Shown piece after piece: positions 34,349-44,661 of a stretch of DNA of 64,000 bases (its first letter is position 1; every line of letters begins with the position of its first letter). Under the pieces are notes generated by a model. The model did not search any database. It saw nothing but the letters and a program-made list of their open reading frames with translations, and had not been told where the DNA came from. This stretch comes from Parapedobacter pyrenivorans (GTDB lineage Bacteria; Bacteroidota; Bacteroidia; Sphingobacteriales; Sphingobacteriaceae), in assembly GCF_014636865.1 (NCBI RefSeq), contig NZ_BMER01000001.1, positions 1,910,718 to 1,974,717 on the forward strand, given 5' to 3'. The position numbers and the translations under genes are program-made.

Positions 34349-35548
34349 TCATCGCTGTAAATGGTTATTGAATGGGGGACAGGTTTCGTTTTTAACGATG
34401 GTCGATGCGAAAGTTACCGGTGTCCGCTCAACTAAAAATTTTGCGGATTCGCTCACCCAAATGCCAGCGCTAAGGAGCGATTCGATTTTATCGGCGATCA
34501 GTTCGGGTCTAACCTCATCAATTAACAAGCCTAAGTTATATTGTTCAATCAGTTCCTTCAGCAGCCCTTTCCCTGTCGCGATCACGGGCTTGTTCGATGC
34601 GGCGGCATGTCCCAAGATTCCACTGGATGCCTCGGGATTTTTGTAAGGGATGACAATCCCATAACATTGGTCGAGTATGCTCTTCATTTTTGCGTCGGGC
34701 AAAAACCCTGGATCATAGATTGCTTTAATCTGCGTAGCTTCGTTGACCCGCCGGATCTGATTATTAATTTCTTCTGACATTTTAGGGCTACTGGCCGATC
34801 CCGCTACCAAAAACGCGAGTTCGCCCTGCCGCTTCACATCGATGTGTAGCGCCGACTGGATAAATTCCAAGGTGCCTTTGCGGTCATCCAACGCACCTAA
34901 GTGCAACAGAATTTTCCGCTCAGGCGCTATATCATAGTGCGTATAGCTATTGAAGCCGCTAAGTGGTGTTAAAAGAGGGACAGGGTCATTTAAAACGTGG
35001 AATAAGCCCGTTCGGAATCGATTATTTAAATAATCTGCTGTTTTCGGGTCATTCAGGATGAAAACTCGGTCGATTTGCCTGTTATTTGAATAAAGTTTGG
35101 TGATTAAATATTTTCGGAGGTATTTAAGGCGTTCTTTCAAATTACCTTTACTCATCCGATAGAATTGAAGGAAGAGGATGCCCCTAATTTTAAAGGCTGG
35201 CCTAATGAAAATTAAGCACAGCTGAAAAACATTGAATGATAAAAGAAAAACATGGGTTGATTGATAACGCTTGGCATATCGTATTACGAGCTTCAGCATC
35301 GTAAAGGATTGTTTAAAAAGATTGCCTGAAGTGGCTTTTCGATATTCCTCGTCTGACACCTCGATTAGTTTTAAAGGGCTGATTTTACAGGCTTCGTTCG
35401 CCAGGTGTGGCACGCTTTCTTTAAAATGAGGATGCACAATGAATACGATAGCACGTTCTGTCGGACTATCCTTGAAGTAATTGATCAGATGGCCGATGTA
35501 CTCGGTGTGATGTCCCGTAATCTGTATGTCGAAGAATAAATAGCTCAC
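34349..35548 (-). CDS. GT-B glycosyltransferase
   Basis: 399 residues. The N-terminal part begins FFDIQITGHHTEYIGHLIN. The donor half has LLHLGALDDRKGTLEFI near 218 and YKNPEASSGILGHAAASNKPV near 305, as in family 4-type transferases. It starts at GTG (35548), with no better ATG nearby, and ends three bases before the polymerase start. Several hydrophobic aromatic stretches near 100-135 suggest membrane contact. Linkage unknown. Confidence 0.78.
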   Translation of the reverse strand: MSYLFFDIQITGHHTEYIGHLINYFKDSPTERAIVFIVHPHFKESVPHLANEACKISPLKLIEVSDEEYRKATSGNLFKQSFTMLKLVIRYAKRYQSTHVFLLSFNVFQLCLIFIRPAFKIRGILFLQFYRMSKGNLKERLKYLRKYLITKLYSNNRQIDRVFILNDPKTADYLNNRFRTGLFHVLNDPVPLLTPLSGFNSYTHYDIAPERKILLHLGALDDRKGTLEFIQSALHIDVKRQGELAFLVAGSASSPKMSEEINNQIRRVNEATQIKAIYDPGFLPDAKMKSILDQCYGIVIPYKNPEASSGILGHAAASNKPVIATGKGLLKELIEQYNLGLLIDEVRPELIADKIESLLSAGIWVSESAKFLVERTPVTFASTIVKNETCPPFNNHLQR

Positions 35549-35576
35549 TGCCTATCAGTTAATTAAAAGAGAGCCG

Positions 35577-36251
35577 TTATTCACGCTCATCATTGAATTT
35601 AGTAATATCATGCATGTTTTTAAAATTCGCTGATAACCATAGGTCGTCTTTATCCCACCATTTGGTTTCCAGCAGAGACGTTATTTGCTCCGCATCAAAT
35701 CTCATTTTAATAAGTCGTGCAGGCGTACCGCCGACAATCGAATATGCCGCTACATCTCGCGTTACTATCGCACCAGCGGCTACTATAGCTCCATCTCCGA
35801 TCGTTATTCCACCCTTGATGATGGCATTGGCTCCAATCCATACATCATTACCTATATCGGTGTGTCGAAATTCTTTGAAGTATTCTCCGTCGGCAAATGT
35901 TTTTCCCATCCGTCCCTTACCGGAATAGAAAGCAGGGTGAACCGAAACAAAGACGCTGGTAGGGTGGGTTCCCAATCCAATTTTCACTTCAGGACCGATG
36001 CAGGTAAACTTTCCGATTGCAGTAGAATTTATATAGGAATTGGCAGATATGTATGAGTAGTCACCTAAACTTGAGTTATTGAACGAAACACCTGGGCCCA
36101 ATGAATTATGCCTGCCAAATGTTGAATTATTGGCATGTATCAGTCCCCGTACTTTAAGGGTTTTATTACTCATTTGTACCCTAATGGTCGTACGATACGA
36201 CACGAAAAAATTGTAAAACGGTAATAGACAGACTTTAATGAACCTTAGCAT
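35577..36251 (-). CDS. hexapeptide-repeat acetyltransferase (CatB/XAT-like)
   Basis: 224 residues with irregular hexapeptide coils from about 38 to 175 ([37 protein letters not shown]). GLGTHPTS near 93 supplies a candidate catalytic His, and [13 protein letters not shown] closes the helix as in XAT enzymes. A second O-acetyltransferase in the operon, distinct from the WcaF-like one. It probably decorates a different residue of the repeat unit. Confidence 0.82.
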   Translation of the reverse strand: MLRFIKVCLLPFYNFFVSYRTTIRVQMSNKTLKVRGLIHANNSTFGRHNSLGPGVSFNNSSLGDYSYISANSYINSTAIGKFTCIGPEVKIGLGTHPTSVFVSVHPAFYSGKGRMGKTFADGEYFKEFRHTDIGNDVWIGANAIIKGGITIGDGAIVAAGAIVTRDVAAYSIVGGTPARLIKMRFDAEQITSLLETKWWDKDDLWLSANFKNMHDITKFNDERE

Positions 36252-37421
36252 CTATTTTTTTCTTAGTTTTAAAAGCACTTTTTTTATGAATATTTTTACA
36301 TACACGCTAGGTATTAATTTGAACACAAAATAATCCCAAACCAGGTTCTTGGAGATATCAAGTCCCTTGAAATCGTTCTCGAATAGGTTGGCTTCACTTA
36401 ACTTGATATCGTTGCCGGGTAGATCGGAAATAACATTCAAAACCGGAGGCTTCATTTCCAATGCGTACCCTTTTCGGTGTCCGCTGGCGGTATTTTTCAG
36501 TGGTTTGGTTGATAGTAAATAATTTGTTTTGACTACACGTAAAGGTTTCATTCCCCACAAATCCACCGTGAAGTCGATGCCTTCCAAATCCTTATTCAGC
36601 GTTTTAATCACATCGGGTATCAATTCAAAAAAGGCATCGTAGATATTTATAGCGTGATCAATTTCTTTGAATCTCAAAGAATTCATTTCACCAGAAAAAA
36701 GCGGGACCTGAAAATCCGTGTTTTTTGATTTATTGTGTGTACCGCTGTCCGAGAAATTGGTGGTAAAAGACTTGTTTGGATACACAAAATATTTATCATG
36801 GACAACCAGGTATTTAATGAAAAATTTAAGCCATGATGATTCTGGCCAGCTTTTTACTTTTTCCGGGATGGAATCGTTCTGTAGGATGGTAGCATTTTTA
36901 TACCAATCTTTAAATCCTTTCCATTGACCGGAAGTCCACGCCTGGCCCCATGAAGAAGCAAATTGTAAGAAATAAACATCACTATCATCAGGAATGGTAT
37001 CGAAATCGAATCTGTTTAGCGGGTGCCTTCGGTGGTTGTATAACGAAATACCTGCTATTCTTTCATCCTCATTGTAAAACTGCAACGCGTCCTGAGCATA
37101 TGAGTAAAATTGGCTGCTCACGACCAAATCGTCTTCTAGAAGGATGATACTGCCGTATTCAGCTGTCAGATCACCGCAATGTAAGATGTGTTTTCTAAGT
37201 CCTAGATTTGTGCGGTGAGTGATCACTGTCTTTTGGCCATGGTTCCATGAGAAACTAGTTGCGATGTTCACTACCTGGTTTCTCGCATCAGATTCTTGGT
37301 AGTCAACACTAATGATTAAATCAATGTCGTTCCGATGATATACACCATTTTTGATGTTTGACAACAACCTTTTAAGAGATTGGGGTCGATTAAAAGCAAC
37401 GATAACTATTGCGGGTTTCAT
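36252..37421 (-). CDS. glycosyltransferase, GT-A fold
   Basis: 389 residues from the ATG at 37421; a GTG one codon earlier is less likely. The start IVIVAFNRPQSLKRLLSNI and IILLEDDLVVS near 93, an acidic metal site, mark a nucleotide-sugar transferase distantly like GNT-I enzymes. The long C-terminal half (200-389) is unassigned and contains a basic tail. It abuts the XAT gene, with its TAG at the XAT start. Target sugar unknown. Confidence 0.72.
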   Translation of the reverse strand: MKPAIVIVAFNRPQSLKRLLSNIKNGVYHRNDIDLIISVDYQESDARNQVVNIATSFSWNHGQKTVITHRTNLGLRKHILHCGDLTAEYGSIILLEDDLVVSSQFYSYAQDALQFYNEDERIAGISLYNHRRHPLNRFDFDTIPDDSDVYFLQFASSWGQAWTSGQWKGFKDWYKNATILQNDSIPEKVKSWPESSWLKFFIKYLVVHDKYFVYPNKSFTTNFSDSGTHNKSKNTDFQVPLFSGEMNSLRFKEIDHAINIYDAFFELIPDVIKTLNKDLEGIDFTVDLWGMKPLRVVKTNYLLSTKPLKNTASGHRKGYALEMKPPVLNVISDLPGNDIKLSEANLFENDFKGLDISKNLVWDYFVFKLIPSVYVKIFIKKVLLKLRKK

Positions 37422-37436
37422 CACCAGTTATGTGAA

Positions 37437-38579
37437 TTAGTGGTTAACTATACCAGTGGTATCGACAATATCTTCCATGACATTTTCAATAACATGGACA
37501 TTGTATTTGCGCTGTTCCTCCAACAGGTTGAGGATATCGGTACTTCTACCCATCAAATCAGCCAATTTATTGTTAAGTTTCCCGATGTCATCTCTATAGT
37601 CAAGCACCATGTCATATAGCCCGTTATCTTCATATATGCCGGCAATTTTTTTGTTTTCTAACGGGTTAATAAAAGGAACGGACAAGGTCTTGCAGATACT
37701 CCCGAGCAACAAAACGTGGAGGCGGTTACTGATTATTAAGTCGGCTCCTGCATATAGTTGTATCGCTTCTTCCAATGATAATAAGGTGTCTATAAATTCT
37801 ACGTCAAACGTTTCATAGAATAAATCGGCAAGCTCTTGGGCTGCCTCTCGGTCATATTTAACCTGATAGGAAACGATTATTTTATAATTTTCAAAGGCGG
37901 GATACCTGAGCAGCTCCAGTAGGTGATTTTTTATGCCGGCGAAATAATCGACATTGTGAACCGTTCCAGATTGGTTGGCTCTAAAGCTTATCAAGACACT
38001 TTTTTTCCTTTCGGCTGCCTTTATCTCAACGAAGTTTGGCCGGTAAGCCCATGCTAAGTCGGGGAAATAATGGACATGGGAAAAGCGGAAGCGAGTGGCC
38101 TTAGCCATAGACTGTTTATCTCGGACGCCGTAGACGTAGAAAGCACGTGAGTATAGGGATTCTGCAATGATGTTAGGTAAGTCAAAGGTATTTAAAGAAA
38201 TGCCCAACCGTAGTATCCGGCACCCCAAGCGCTTTAATTTACGCAGTCTCCGGTAGAAAAAACGAACCCGAGATATTGCTTTGTTAAAACCGACGACCGA
38301 TAGGTCGCCCGGAACCAAAACCAGGTAGTAAGTGTCTTTCGACGCTATCCGTGGTCGTTGAAGCATATGTTCAAGAAAGTCAAAGAGGCGTTGGCTGGAA
38401 ATCGCTGAAAGCCGTTGATCCCCTTCAGCCGAAATTGCTGTAACGAACTTTTCCGGTTTGTTGCTGTCATCAATAATGACTTGTCCATGCTTTCGCAGCA
38501 AACCAACTAGGGATTGATTAATCAACAAATCGCCAGTATTGTCATATTGAGTTACCGGATTATATAAAAAATAGTTCAT
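37437..38579 (-). CDS. polysaccharide pyruvyltransferase-family protein, second copy
   Basis: 380 residues. QYDNTGDLLINQSLVGLL at the start, YGVRDKQSMAK near 150 and LIISNRLHVLLLGSICKT near 285 correspond to the three conserved parts of the family; here the SLHG-type motif reads SNRLHVLL. A second ketal pyruvate or a related modification of the repeat unit is likely. It lies between the flippase and the GT-A gene, with spacings of about 12 bases. Confidence 0.78.
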   Translation of the reverse strand: MNYFLYNPVTQYDNTGDLLINQSLVGLLRKHGQVIIDDSNKPEKFVTAISAEGDQRLSAISSQRLFDFLEHMLQRPRIASKDTYYLVLVPGDLSVVGFNKAISRVRFFYRRLRKLKRLGCRILRLGISLNTFDLPNIIAESLYSRAFYVYGVRDKQSMAKATRFRFSHVHYFPDLAWAYRPNFVEIKAAERKKSVLISFRANQSGTVHNVDYFAGIKNHLLELLRYPAFENYKIIVSYQVKYDREAAQELADLFYETFDVEFIDTLLSLEEAIQLYAGADLIISNRLHVLLLGSICKTLSVPFINPLENKKIAGIYEDNGLYDMVLDYRDDIGKLNNKLADLMGRSTDILNLLEEQRKYNVHVIENVMEDIVDTTGIVNH

Positions 38580-38590
38580 CTCTTGTTTCT

Positions 38591-40135
38591 TTAACTTTTC
38601 GCTTTAACCATTTTTCCGAATACCGTTCTTATCAAGTTATGGATCATTGTTCGTTCCTGCGGTGCAATCCCAGCCAGGTAAATCAATCCCAAGTAGAAGA
38701 GAATGGTAATGGTAAAAAAAGGAGCTAGGTGCCATATGCTGCTGTTTAATGTAAGCTGCTCATAGATCAAACGTGCAGCCAGAAAAAGGACAACCGATGG
38801 TATTAATGGGGTTAACACAATGTCTTTCAGGAAAGTAGCTATTGAAAAGGCCGTCAAAGAATGGAAAAAATAGACCCTGAAGAAACTGGCAACAAATTCT
38901 AGTGCAACCGTACTTATCATAACGGATTCAGGCGGATAGCCAGCCTTCAATGCGAAATAACTTATCGGGACGGTCAATATTTGGATGGTGCCTACGACAA
39001 ACTGGTATCGCTTGATATTTCCGATGGCTTGTGTGGCAGCCATGATTCCCATACTGAATTGCTGTGTCAGGTTAAGCACCAGCATGTACCTGCAAAACGC
39101 TGTCGTATGGGCAGGCACATCGCCCAGCCAAAATTCCAGTACTTGTGGCATAGCGATAAACATGGGGATTGAGACGATCGCATTGAGGTAAAACGAAAAT
39201 TTGCCGGCAAATACAGATAGCCGAAGCATCCGCTGCCGATTGCCGGCTCCTTCACTTTTCATCATTTGAGGACGCACAGTTTTCATCATCGTCATGGAAA
39301 GAAATGACATTTGATTGTTTACCTGATTAGCAATGGAGTACGCAGCATTCATAACGGTCGAATAAAAAAGGTTTAGGACCACTCCCACGCCCTGACTTCT
39401 GGATAAGCCGCAGATAATGCCGAACAGATTCCAGCCTGCAAACGCTCCCATTTCCTTGATTAATCTCCGATCATATACCTGTAACGCGCGTACCGAGCAT
39501 TCTTTGTACTTCTTACGACAATAGACTTGTTTGATCGCCCGGAGGAGAATCGTGCTAACCATGGTGAGAAAGCCGTAGACCACCAATTTATCTTGGAGTA
39601 CAAAAGCGAGGAGCACGGCAATCGCAAGTTTCAAAACGCTTTCCAGGATATTGACTAATGCCACGAACGCCATGTTTTCGTGGGCGTTAATCACTGCATC
39701 ATATGGAACTGAAATGATTGAAATAAAACTTGCAATCACCGTAAAATGAAAAATTAACCTGGCGGCGGATAACCTATCGGGAGCAATGTTCAATTTTGTT
39801 TCCAGGAGAAATATTCCAACTAGTTCAAAAATAATGACCAATAGAAAGCCGAGCAATGTATGCACAAGCATGCTATTGCCCAAAATGCGTTTGATCATAT
39901 CCATATCGCCAGAACCCATATTGAACGAAAGATAACGTTGCGTGGAGGTGGTCATAGCAGCATTGAGAAACGACAGCATCGCAACAACGCCGCCTACAAG
40001 ATTGTATAGCCCATAATCACTGGCACCCAGGTTGCCTAGAATCAACCGCGTAGTATATAGGCTGATGCCAATAGTGATCAGCATTCTTCCATAAAGAATG
40101 GCTGTATTAAAAACAATCTTGTTCCCCGGCTTCAT
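38591..40135 (-). CDS. Wzx-type polysaccharide flippase
   Basis: 514 residues with 12-14 hydrophobic segments spread over the whole length. The N-terminus ILYGRMLITIGISLYTTRLIL and LGASDYGLYNLVGGVVAML are characteristic of the oligosaccharide flippase (MOP) family. It would carry the undecaprenyl-linked repeat across the inner membrane before polymerisation by the Wzy-like protein. It starts 14 bases after gmd. Confidence 0.85.
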   Translation of the reverse strand: MKPGNKIVFNTAILYGRMLITIGISLYTTRLILGNLGASDYGLYNLVGGVVAMLSFLNAAMTTSTQRYLSFNMGSGDMDMIKRILGNSMLVHTLLGFLLVIIFELVGIFLLETKLNIAPDRLSAARLIFHFTVIASFISIISVPYDAVINAHENMAFVALVNILESVLKLAIAVLLAFVLQDKLVVYGFLTMVSTILLRAIKQVYCRKKYKECSVRALQVYDRRLIKEMGAFAGWNLFGIICGLSRSQGVGVVLNLFYSTVMNAAYSIANQVNNQMSFLSMTMMKTVRPQMMKSEGAGNRQRMLRLSVFAGKFSFYLNAIVSIPMFIAMPQVLEFWLGDVPAHTTAFCRYMLVLNLTQQFSMGIMAATQAIGNIKRYQFVVGTIQILTVPISYFALKAGYPPESVMISTVALEFVASFFRVYFFHSLTAFSIATFLKDIVLTPLIPSVVLFLAARLIYEQLTLNSSIWHLAPFFTITILFYLGLIYLAGIAPQERTMIHNLIRTVFGKMVKAKS

Positions 40136-40149
40136 CTCTTACGCTTACA

Positions 40150-41247
40150 TTATCCCGCCAAATGCTCCCATTGCGTTTTATGGTCTTTACGGAAGGTTTC
40201 CAAGTCAGAGGCAACCATCTCCTTACAAAGCGCGGGAAGATCATATTCTGGTTCCCAACCCAGTTTGGTTTTCGATTTGGTTGGGTCGCCGATGAGCAGT
40301 TCTACTTCGGTTGGGCGGAAGTAAGCGGGGTCTACGCGCACTACCTCCTGGCCTACCGCTAGGGAAAATTCGGAATTGGATATAGATTTTATCACTCCCT
40401 TTTCGTCTACGCCACTACCGCTGAACTCGACTTCCGCGCCTACCTCTGCAAAGGCCATTTTCACGAAATCGCGCACGGGTGTGGTTATTCCTGTGGCAAT
40501 CACGTAGTCTTCGGGGTTTTCTTGTTGCAAAATCAGCCACATAGCCCTTACATAGTCCTTGGCATGGCCCCAGTCCCGACGGGCGTCCAGATTGCCGAGA
40601 AACATTTTTTTCTGTAGACCCAGTGCGATTGCGGCGACCGCCCGTGTGATTTTTCGGGTGACGAATGTCTCGCCACGCAAAGGGCTTTCGTGATTGAACA
40701 AGATGCCGTTACAGGCAAACATACCGTATGCTTCCCGGTAATTCACCGTAATCCAGTATCCATATAGCTTGGCCACGGCATAGGGGCTACGCGGATAGAA
40801 GGGGGTGGTCTCACTTTGAGGGACGGCTTGCACCAAGCCGTATAATTCGGACGTTGAAGCCTGGTAGATGCGTGTCTTTTTCTCCAACCCCAGTATCCGA
40901 ATGGCTTCGAGTATGCGGAGCGTACCGATACCATCTGCATTGGCAGTGTACTCCGGGGTGTCAAAGCTAACTTTGACATGGCTCATAGCCGCAAGATTGT
41001 ATATCTCGTCCGGCTGCGTTTCCTGGATAATGCGGATGAGATTCGTGCTGTCCGTCATGTCACCGTAATGCAACTTGAACCGAACATTTTCGTCGTGCGG
41101 ATCTTGATAGAGGTGGTCAATACGGTCCGTATTGATGAGGGAAGAGCGGCGTTTGACGCCATGTACCATATAGTCCTTTTCGAGGAGCAATTCTGCTAGA
41201 TAAGCGCCGTCCTGTCCATTTATTCCGGTAATGAGTGCTGTTTTCAT
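40150..41247 (-). CDS. gmd: GDP-mannose 4,6-dehydratase
   Basis: 365 residues, a full-length extended SDR. NAD(P) motif [15 protein letters not shown] (7-21), GVKRRSS near 30, the catalytic region QASTSELYG near 130, Tyr-x3-Lys in [10 protein letters not shown] near 155, and [16 protein letters not shown] near 185 are all GMD marks. It converts GDP-mannose to GDP-4-keto-6-deoxymannose, the precursor for the fucose synthase encoded 36 bases upstream. GDP-fucose is thus a predicted building block. Confidence 0.95.
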   Translation of the reverse strand: MKTALITGINGQDGAYLAELLLEKDYMVHGVKRRSSLINTDRIDHLYQDPHDENVRFKLHYGDMTDSTNLIRIIQETQPDEIYNLAAMSHVKVSFDTPEYTANADGIGTLRILEAIRILGLEKKTRIYQASTSELYGLVQAVPQSETTPFYPRSPYAVAKLYGYWITVNYREAYGMFACNGILFNHESPLRGETFVTRKITRAVAAIALGLQKKMFLGNLDARRDWGHAKDYVRAMWLILQQENPEDYVIATGITTPVRDFVKMAFAEVGAEVEFSGSGVDEKGVIKSISNSEFSLAVGQEVVRVDPAYFRPTEVELLIGDPTKSKTKLGWEPEYDLPALCKEMVASDLETFRKDHKTQWEHLAG

Positions 41248-41283
41248 ATTTCTTTTTTAGCTTTTTTATTGTGGACTTATTGT

Positions 41284-42222
41284 CTATCGTTCTGCATAGG
41301 TGTTTTGAAGATAATCGTGATACGCGCTAGCGATTCCATTTTCCAGCGCCGTACGGTGTTGCCACCCTAGACTATGAAGCATACTAACGTCCATGAGCTT
41401 GCGGGGCGTGCCATCTGGTCTGCTGGTATCGAACAACAGGTCGCCATCATACCCAACTATCCTTTTGATCAATTCGGCTAATTCCTTGATAGTTAAATCT
41501 TGGCCGGTACCGACATTGATCAGCTGGCGTTCACTATAGTTATTCATCAGAAATACGCAGGCTTCGGCAAGGTCATCAGCATACAGGAATTCGCGTTTTG
41601 GCGTACCGCTCCCCCATATGGTGACGTTAGGCAGGTTTGCTTCTTTGGCCTCATGGATGCGGCGGATGAGCGCTGGTAATACATGTGAATTTTCTGGGTG
41701 GTAGTTGTCACCTATGCCGTAGAGATTGGTTGGCATCACGCTGATAAAATCGCATTGGTATTGGTCACGGTAAGCCTCACACAACTTAACTCCTGCAATT
41801 TTGGCGATAGCATAAGGCTCATTGGTAGACTCTAAGGGGCCTGTCAAGAGGTATTCCTCTTTTAATGGCTGTGGTGCCATTTTCGGGTAAATACAACTGC
41901 TTCCTAAGAAAAGTAATTTTTTTACTCCATGTTGGTAAGCGGCATGGATGACATTCGTCGCCATGATCAGGTTGTCATAGATGAAATCTGCCCGGTAGGT
42001 ATTGTTTGCCACGATCCCACCTACTTTGGCGGCCGCAAGAAAGACGTATTCAGGACGTTCTGCCGCGAAGAAATTATTTACAGCATCTTGATTACGCAAA
42101 TCAAGTTCTTCAGAAGTCCGTAGGAGGAGGTTGGTGTGGCCCGTATTTTCCAAATAACGTTTGATGGCACCGCCAACCATTCCTCGGTGACCTGCGACGT
42201 ACAATTTGCTTGTTGTATTCAT
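41284..42222 (-). CDS. fcl: GDP-L-fucose synthase
   Basis: 312 residues. NADP motif [11 protein letters not shown] (10-20), the catalytic Ser-Ser-Cys in [10 protein letters not shown] near 107 and Tyr136-x3-Lys140 in [10 protein letters not shown] match WcaG/Fcl epimerase-reductases. It turns the gmd product into GDP-L-fucose. Length and motif order are normal. With gmd it forms the only complete nucleotide-sugar pathway of the operon; the other donors must come from elsewhere. Confidence 0.95.
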   Translation of the reverse strand: MNTTSKLYVAGHRGMVGGAIKRYLENTGHTNLLLRTSEELDLRNQDAVNNFFAAERPEYVFLAAAKVGGIVANNTYRADFIYDNLIMATNVIHAAYQHGVKKLLFLGSSCIYPKMAPQPLKEEYLLTGPLESTNEPYAIAKIAGVKLCEAYRDQYQCDFISVMPTNLYGIGDNYHPENSHVLPALIRRIHEAKEANLPNVTIWGSGTPKREFLYADDLAEACVFLMNNYSERQLINVGTGQDLTIKELAELIKRIVGYDGDLLFDTSRPDGTPRKLMDVSMLHSLGWQHRTALENGIASAYHDYLQNTYAER

Positions 42223-42276
42223 ACTGTGTCTCGTGTAGTAGTTTGCTTTTTGGTTGATTTCATGCAGTGGTTTTAA

Positions 42277-44643
42277 TTAACTTTTTGCCCAAAATTTCCA
42301 CCAAGGTTGTTTATTTTCATCCTCATAGTATCCGTAACCATAGCTGCTTCCATAACCATAACCATATCCTCCTTTTGGGTCGATATCATTGACTAAAATG
42401 GCCAGCTGACTCATTTTCTGATTCCGGTAAAGGTCTTCGACAATCTGTAACTGCGCTTTATGTGTGTAGCCAAGTCGAACTAGATACAATGTCAGGTCGG
42501 CATGTCGGCTCAGTAACTGAGCATCTGTAACTAAACCAATTGGCGGAGCGTCGATGATGACATAGTCAAAATGGTCAGTTAGATGCTCCATCAGCTCGTC
42601 GAGTCTGTGACTAAGTATAGTCTCTGCCGGATTAGGTGGAATGGGGCCGGATCCGATAAGCAATAAATTTTCATGTATTCCGGAAGCTGCATAGATTTCT
42701 CCAGGCATTAGCTTTGTGTTGAGGACATAGTTGGTGAAGCCAATCTTATTAGCATGATTCAACTTTTCAGAAAGATTGGGTTTACGAAGATCCATTTCCA
42801 TGAGTACGACCTTTTTGCCTGTCATGGCCAAGATGGTGGCTAGGTTTAGCGCAACAAATGATTTGCCTTCCCCGCTCATACTGGATGTTAGCAGAATCGT
42901 CTTTTGTTTGGGATCGGTCAGATAAAATGCAAGATTTGTTCTTAACGTACGGAATTGTTCAGCAATAGCCGAACGGGAGTGCTTACTGACAACAAGTGGT
43001 TCTTTATGTCGACTGCGGATAATTTCGCCGATTATAGGAGTCGATGTTTGTTTTTTGATGTCAGTCCGGTTTTGGAGCTTCGTATTCAACACATCCTGAA
43101 AGTAGATGAGGGCTGAAGGAATGATGAGCCCGATTAAAAGGCCGGCTAATAGGGTCGCCGTACGCTTGGGACTAAAGGGCGAAGCTGCGGCTTTCGGTGG
43201 ATCGATAATCCTACTGTTCGAAACGGTAGCCGTCTTGCTAATAGCGGTTTCTTCTCGCTTTTGTAGGAGATACAGGTATAGCTCATGTTTGATTTGCTGC
43301 TGGCGGGAAAGGTCAAGGAAGATACGCTCAGTAGCCGGTACGTGCTTCACTTCCGATTCGAGTTCTCTTGTTTTTCGTTCGATGTCGGATTTCGTGATAT
43401 TCAACCTACTTTGCGTGCTACGCAGATTGGCAAGCATATCATGCCGTAAGGTGCTAAGCTGCTGATCCAAATTAATGATTGTTGGATTGTTTGGGGTAGC
43501 ACTTAGTAATCTTCGACCACGCTCTAATAACACTTCGTTATAACGCGTGATTAGATCGTTGAAAACCACGTCATTGGTCGACACCGCATTCGGCAGCACG
43601 CGTTGGTTGGTTTCGTCGTTGAGGTATTCCTCAATATCAGCTAAAATATTGAGCTGGGTTTGCACTTCACTCAACTGGTTGACATATACACTTGAGTTTT
43701 CCAGCAATATCTGCGCCTGCGTAGACATATCTGCTAGATTTTCGTGCTGACGAAAGCTTTGAATCTCCTGTTCGATAGCATCTAACTCCTTCTCAACAAT
43801 GCCGAGTCGATTGTCGACAAAAGCTATCGTACTATCTGCAATGATGTTTTTATGGATTAAGTCATTTTCCATATACACTTCAATGACTTTGTTGAGGATT
43901 TCTTCTCCCCGATTCCGTAGCGGATAGTCGAAACTGAGGTCTATCACTGAAACTAAATTGTTTTTTATAGATACGCCGAGTCGCCCGATGAAATTGCTCA
44001 CGCGGCTGTCAAATTCAGCTATCCTTACTTTATAAGTTTGCTGACTGTCCTTGTCGGTTAATTCAGTACGATTGATAATCACTTGACCAATCCTCGGCAA
44101 ATCAATTATTTGTCCAAAAGTAAAATCCACGGAAAAGGATTCATTTTGAAAAATTTGCCCTCCCGTTTTACTTAATATTTCTACGGTAAACACGCCGCCT
44201 CGCACGGAGTCTTTTCGTGATAACAGCTTAATGTCAAGTGGATTAGGGTATACTTCAACGTCACGTACGGTTCCTGGTCGGAAGATAGTCACCTGTTCAT
44301 TGAGGTCGCTTATGACCTGCTCCATTAGATACCGGGTTTTGATGATTTCTGCTTCGTTATCCACTGAGCTTGGACCTCCTAGCAGTGTGCCAAAACCCCC
44401 TCCAAACGCACTTTGTTCCGTCGAGAGCGGAGAGCCTGCTTTTGAGCCATTAACCATAACTTTAGCCTGTATTTTATAAACGGGCGTACTGTACCTCAAC
44501 TGCATATACGCGATAAACAGACCAAGTAAGGTACATAAGACAAACCAAATCCAATTTTGTCTGTATCGATCTACCGTTTCGAGAAAGCTATTGGTTGCTG
44601 GCCGTCCGGTTTGTTCAAGTCGTTCTTCGTATGATTCCTTCAC
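42277..44643 (-). CDS. Wzc-like polysaccharide co-polymerase with tyrosine autokinase domain
   Basis: 788 residues. A first membrane segment near 34-52 and a second near 505-525 bracket a periplasmic Wzz/coiled-coil region. The cytoplasmic BY-kinase has Walker A SSMSGEGKS near 585, Walker A' VVLMEMDLRKP and Walker B VIIDAPPIG near 690. The tail (about 762-778) alternates Gly and Tyr (YGYGYGSSYGYGYY), the autophosphorylation cluster. It controls chain length and export with the Wza-like protein 18 bases upstream. The start is GTG at 44643. Confidence 0.92.
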   Translation of the reverse strand: MKESYEERLEQTGRPATNSFLETVDRYRQNWIWFVLCTLLGLFIAYMQLRYSTPVYKIQAKVMVNGSKAGSPLSTEQSAFGGGFGTLLGGPSSVDNEAEIIKTRYLMEQVISDLNEQVTIFRPGTVRDVEVYPNPLDIKLLSRKDSVRGGVFTVEILSKTGGQIFQNESFSVDFTFGQIIDLPRIGQVIINRTELTDKDSQQTYKVRIAEFDSRVSNFIGRLGVSIKNNLVSVIDLSFDYPLRNRGEEILNKVIEVYMENDLIHKNIIADSTIAFVDNRLGIVEKELDAIEQEIQSFRQHENLADMSTQAQILLENSSVYVNQLSEVQTQLNILADIEEYLNDETNQRVLPNAVSTNDVVFNDLITRYNEVLLERGRRLLSATPNNPTIINLDQQLSTLRHDMLANLRSTQSRLNITKSDIERKTRELESEVKHVPATERIFLDLSRQQQIKHELYLYLLQKREETAISKTATVSNSRIIDPPKAAASPFSPKRTATLLAGLLIGLIIPSALIYFQDVLNTKLQNRTDIKKQTSTPIIGEIIRSRHKEPLVVSKHSRSAIAEQFRTLRTNLAFYLTDPKQKTILLTSSMSGEGKSFVALNLATILAMTGKKVVLMEMDLRKPNLSEKLNHANKIGFTNYVLNTKLMPGEIYAASGIHENLLLIGSGPIPPNPAETILSHRLDELMEHLTDHFDYVIIDAPPIGLVTDAQLLSRHADLTLYLVRLGYTHKAQLQIVEDLYRNQKMSQLAILVNDIDPKGGYGYGYGSSYGYGYYEDENKQPWWKFWAKS

Positions 44644-44661
44644 AGTAAATCTATTTTTAGA

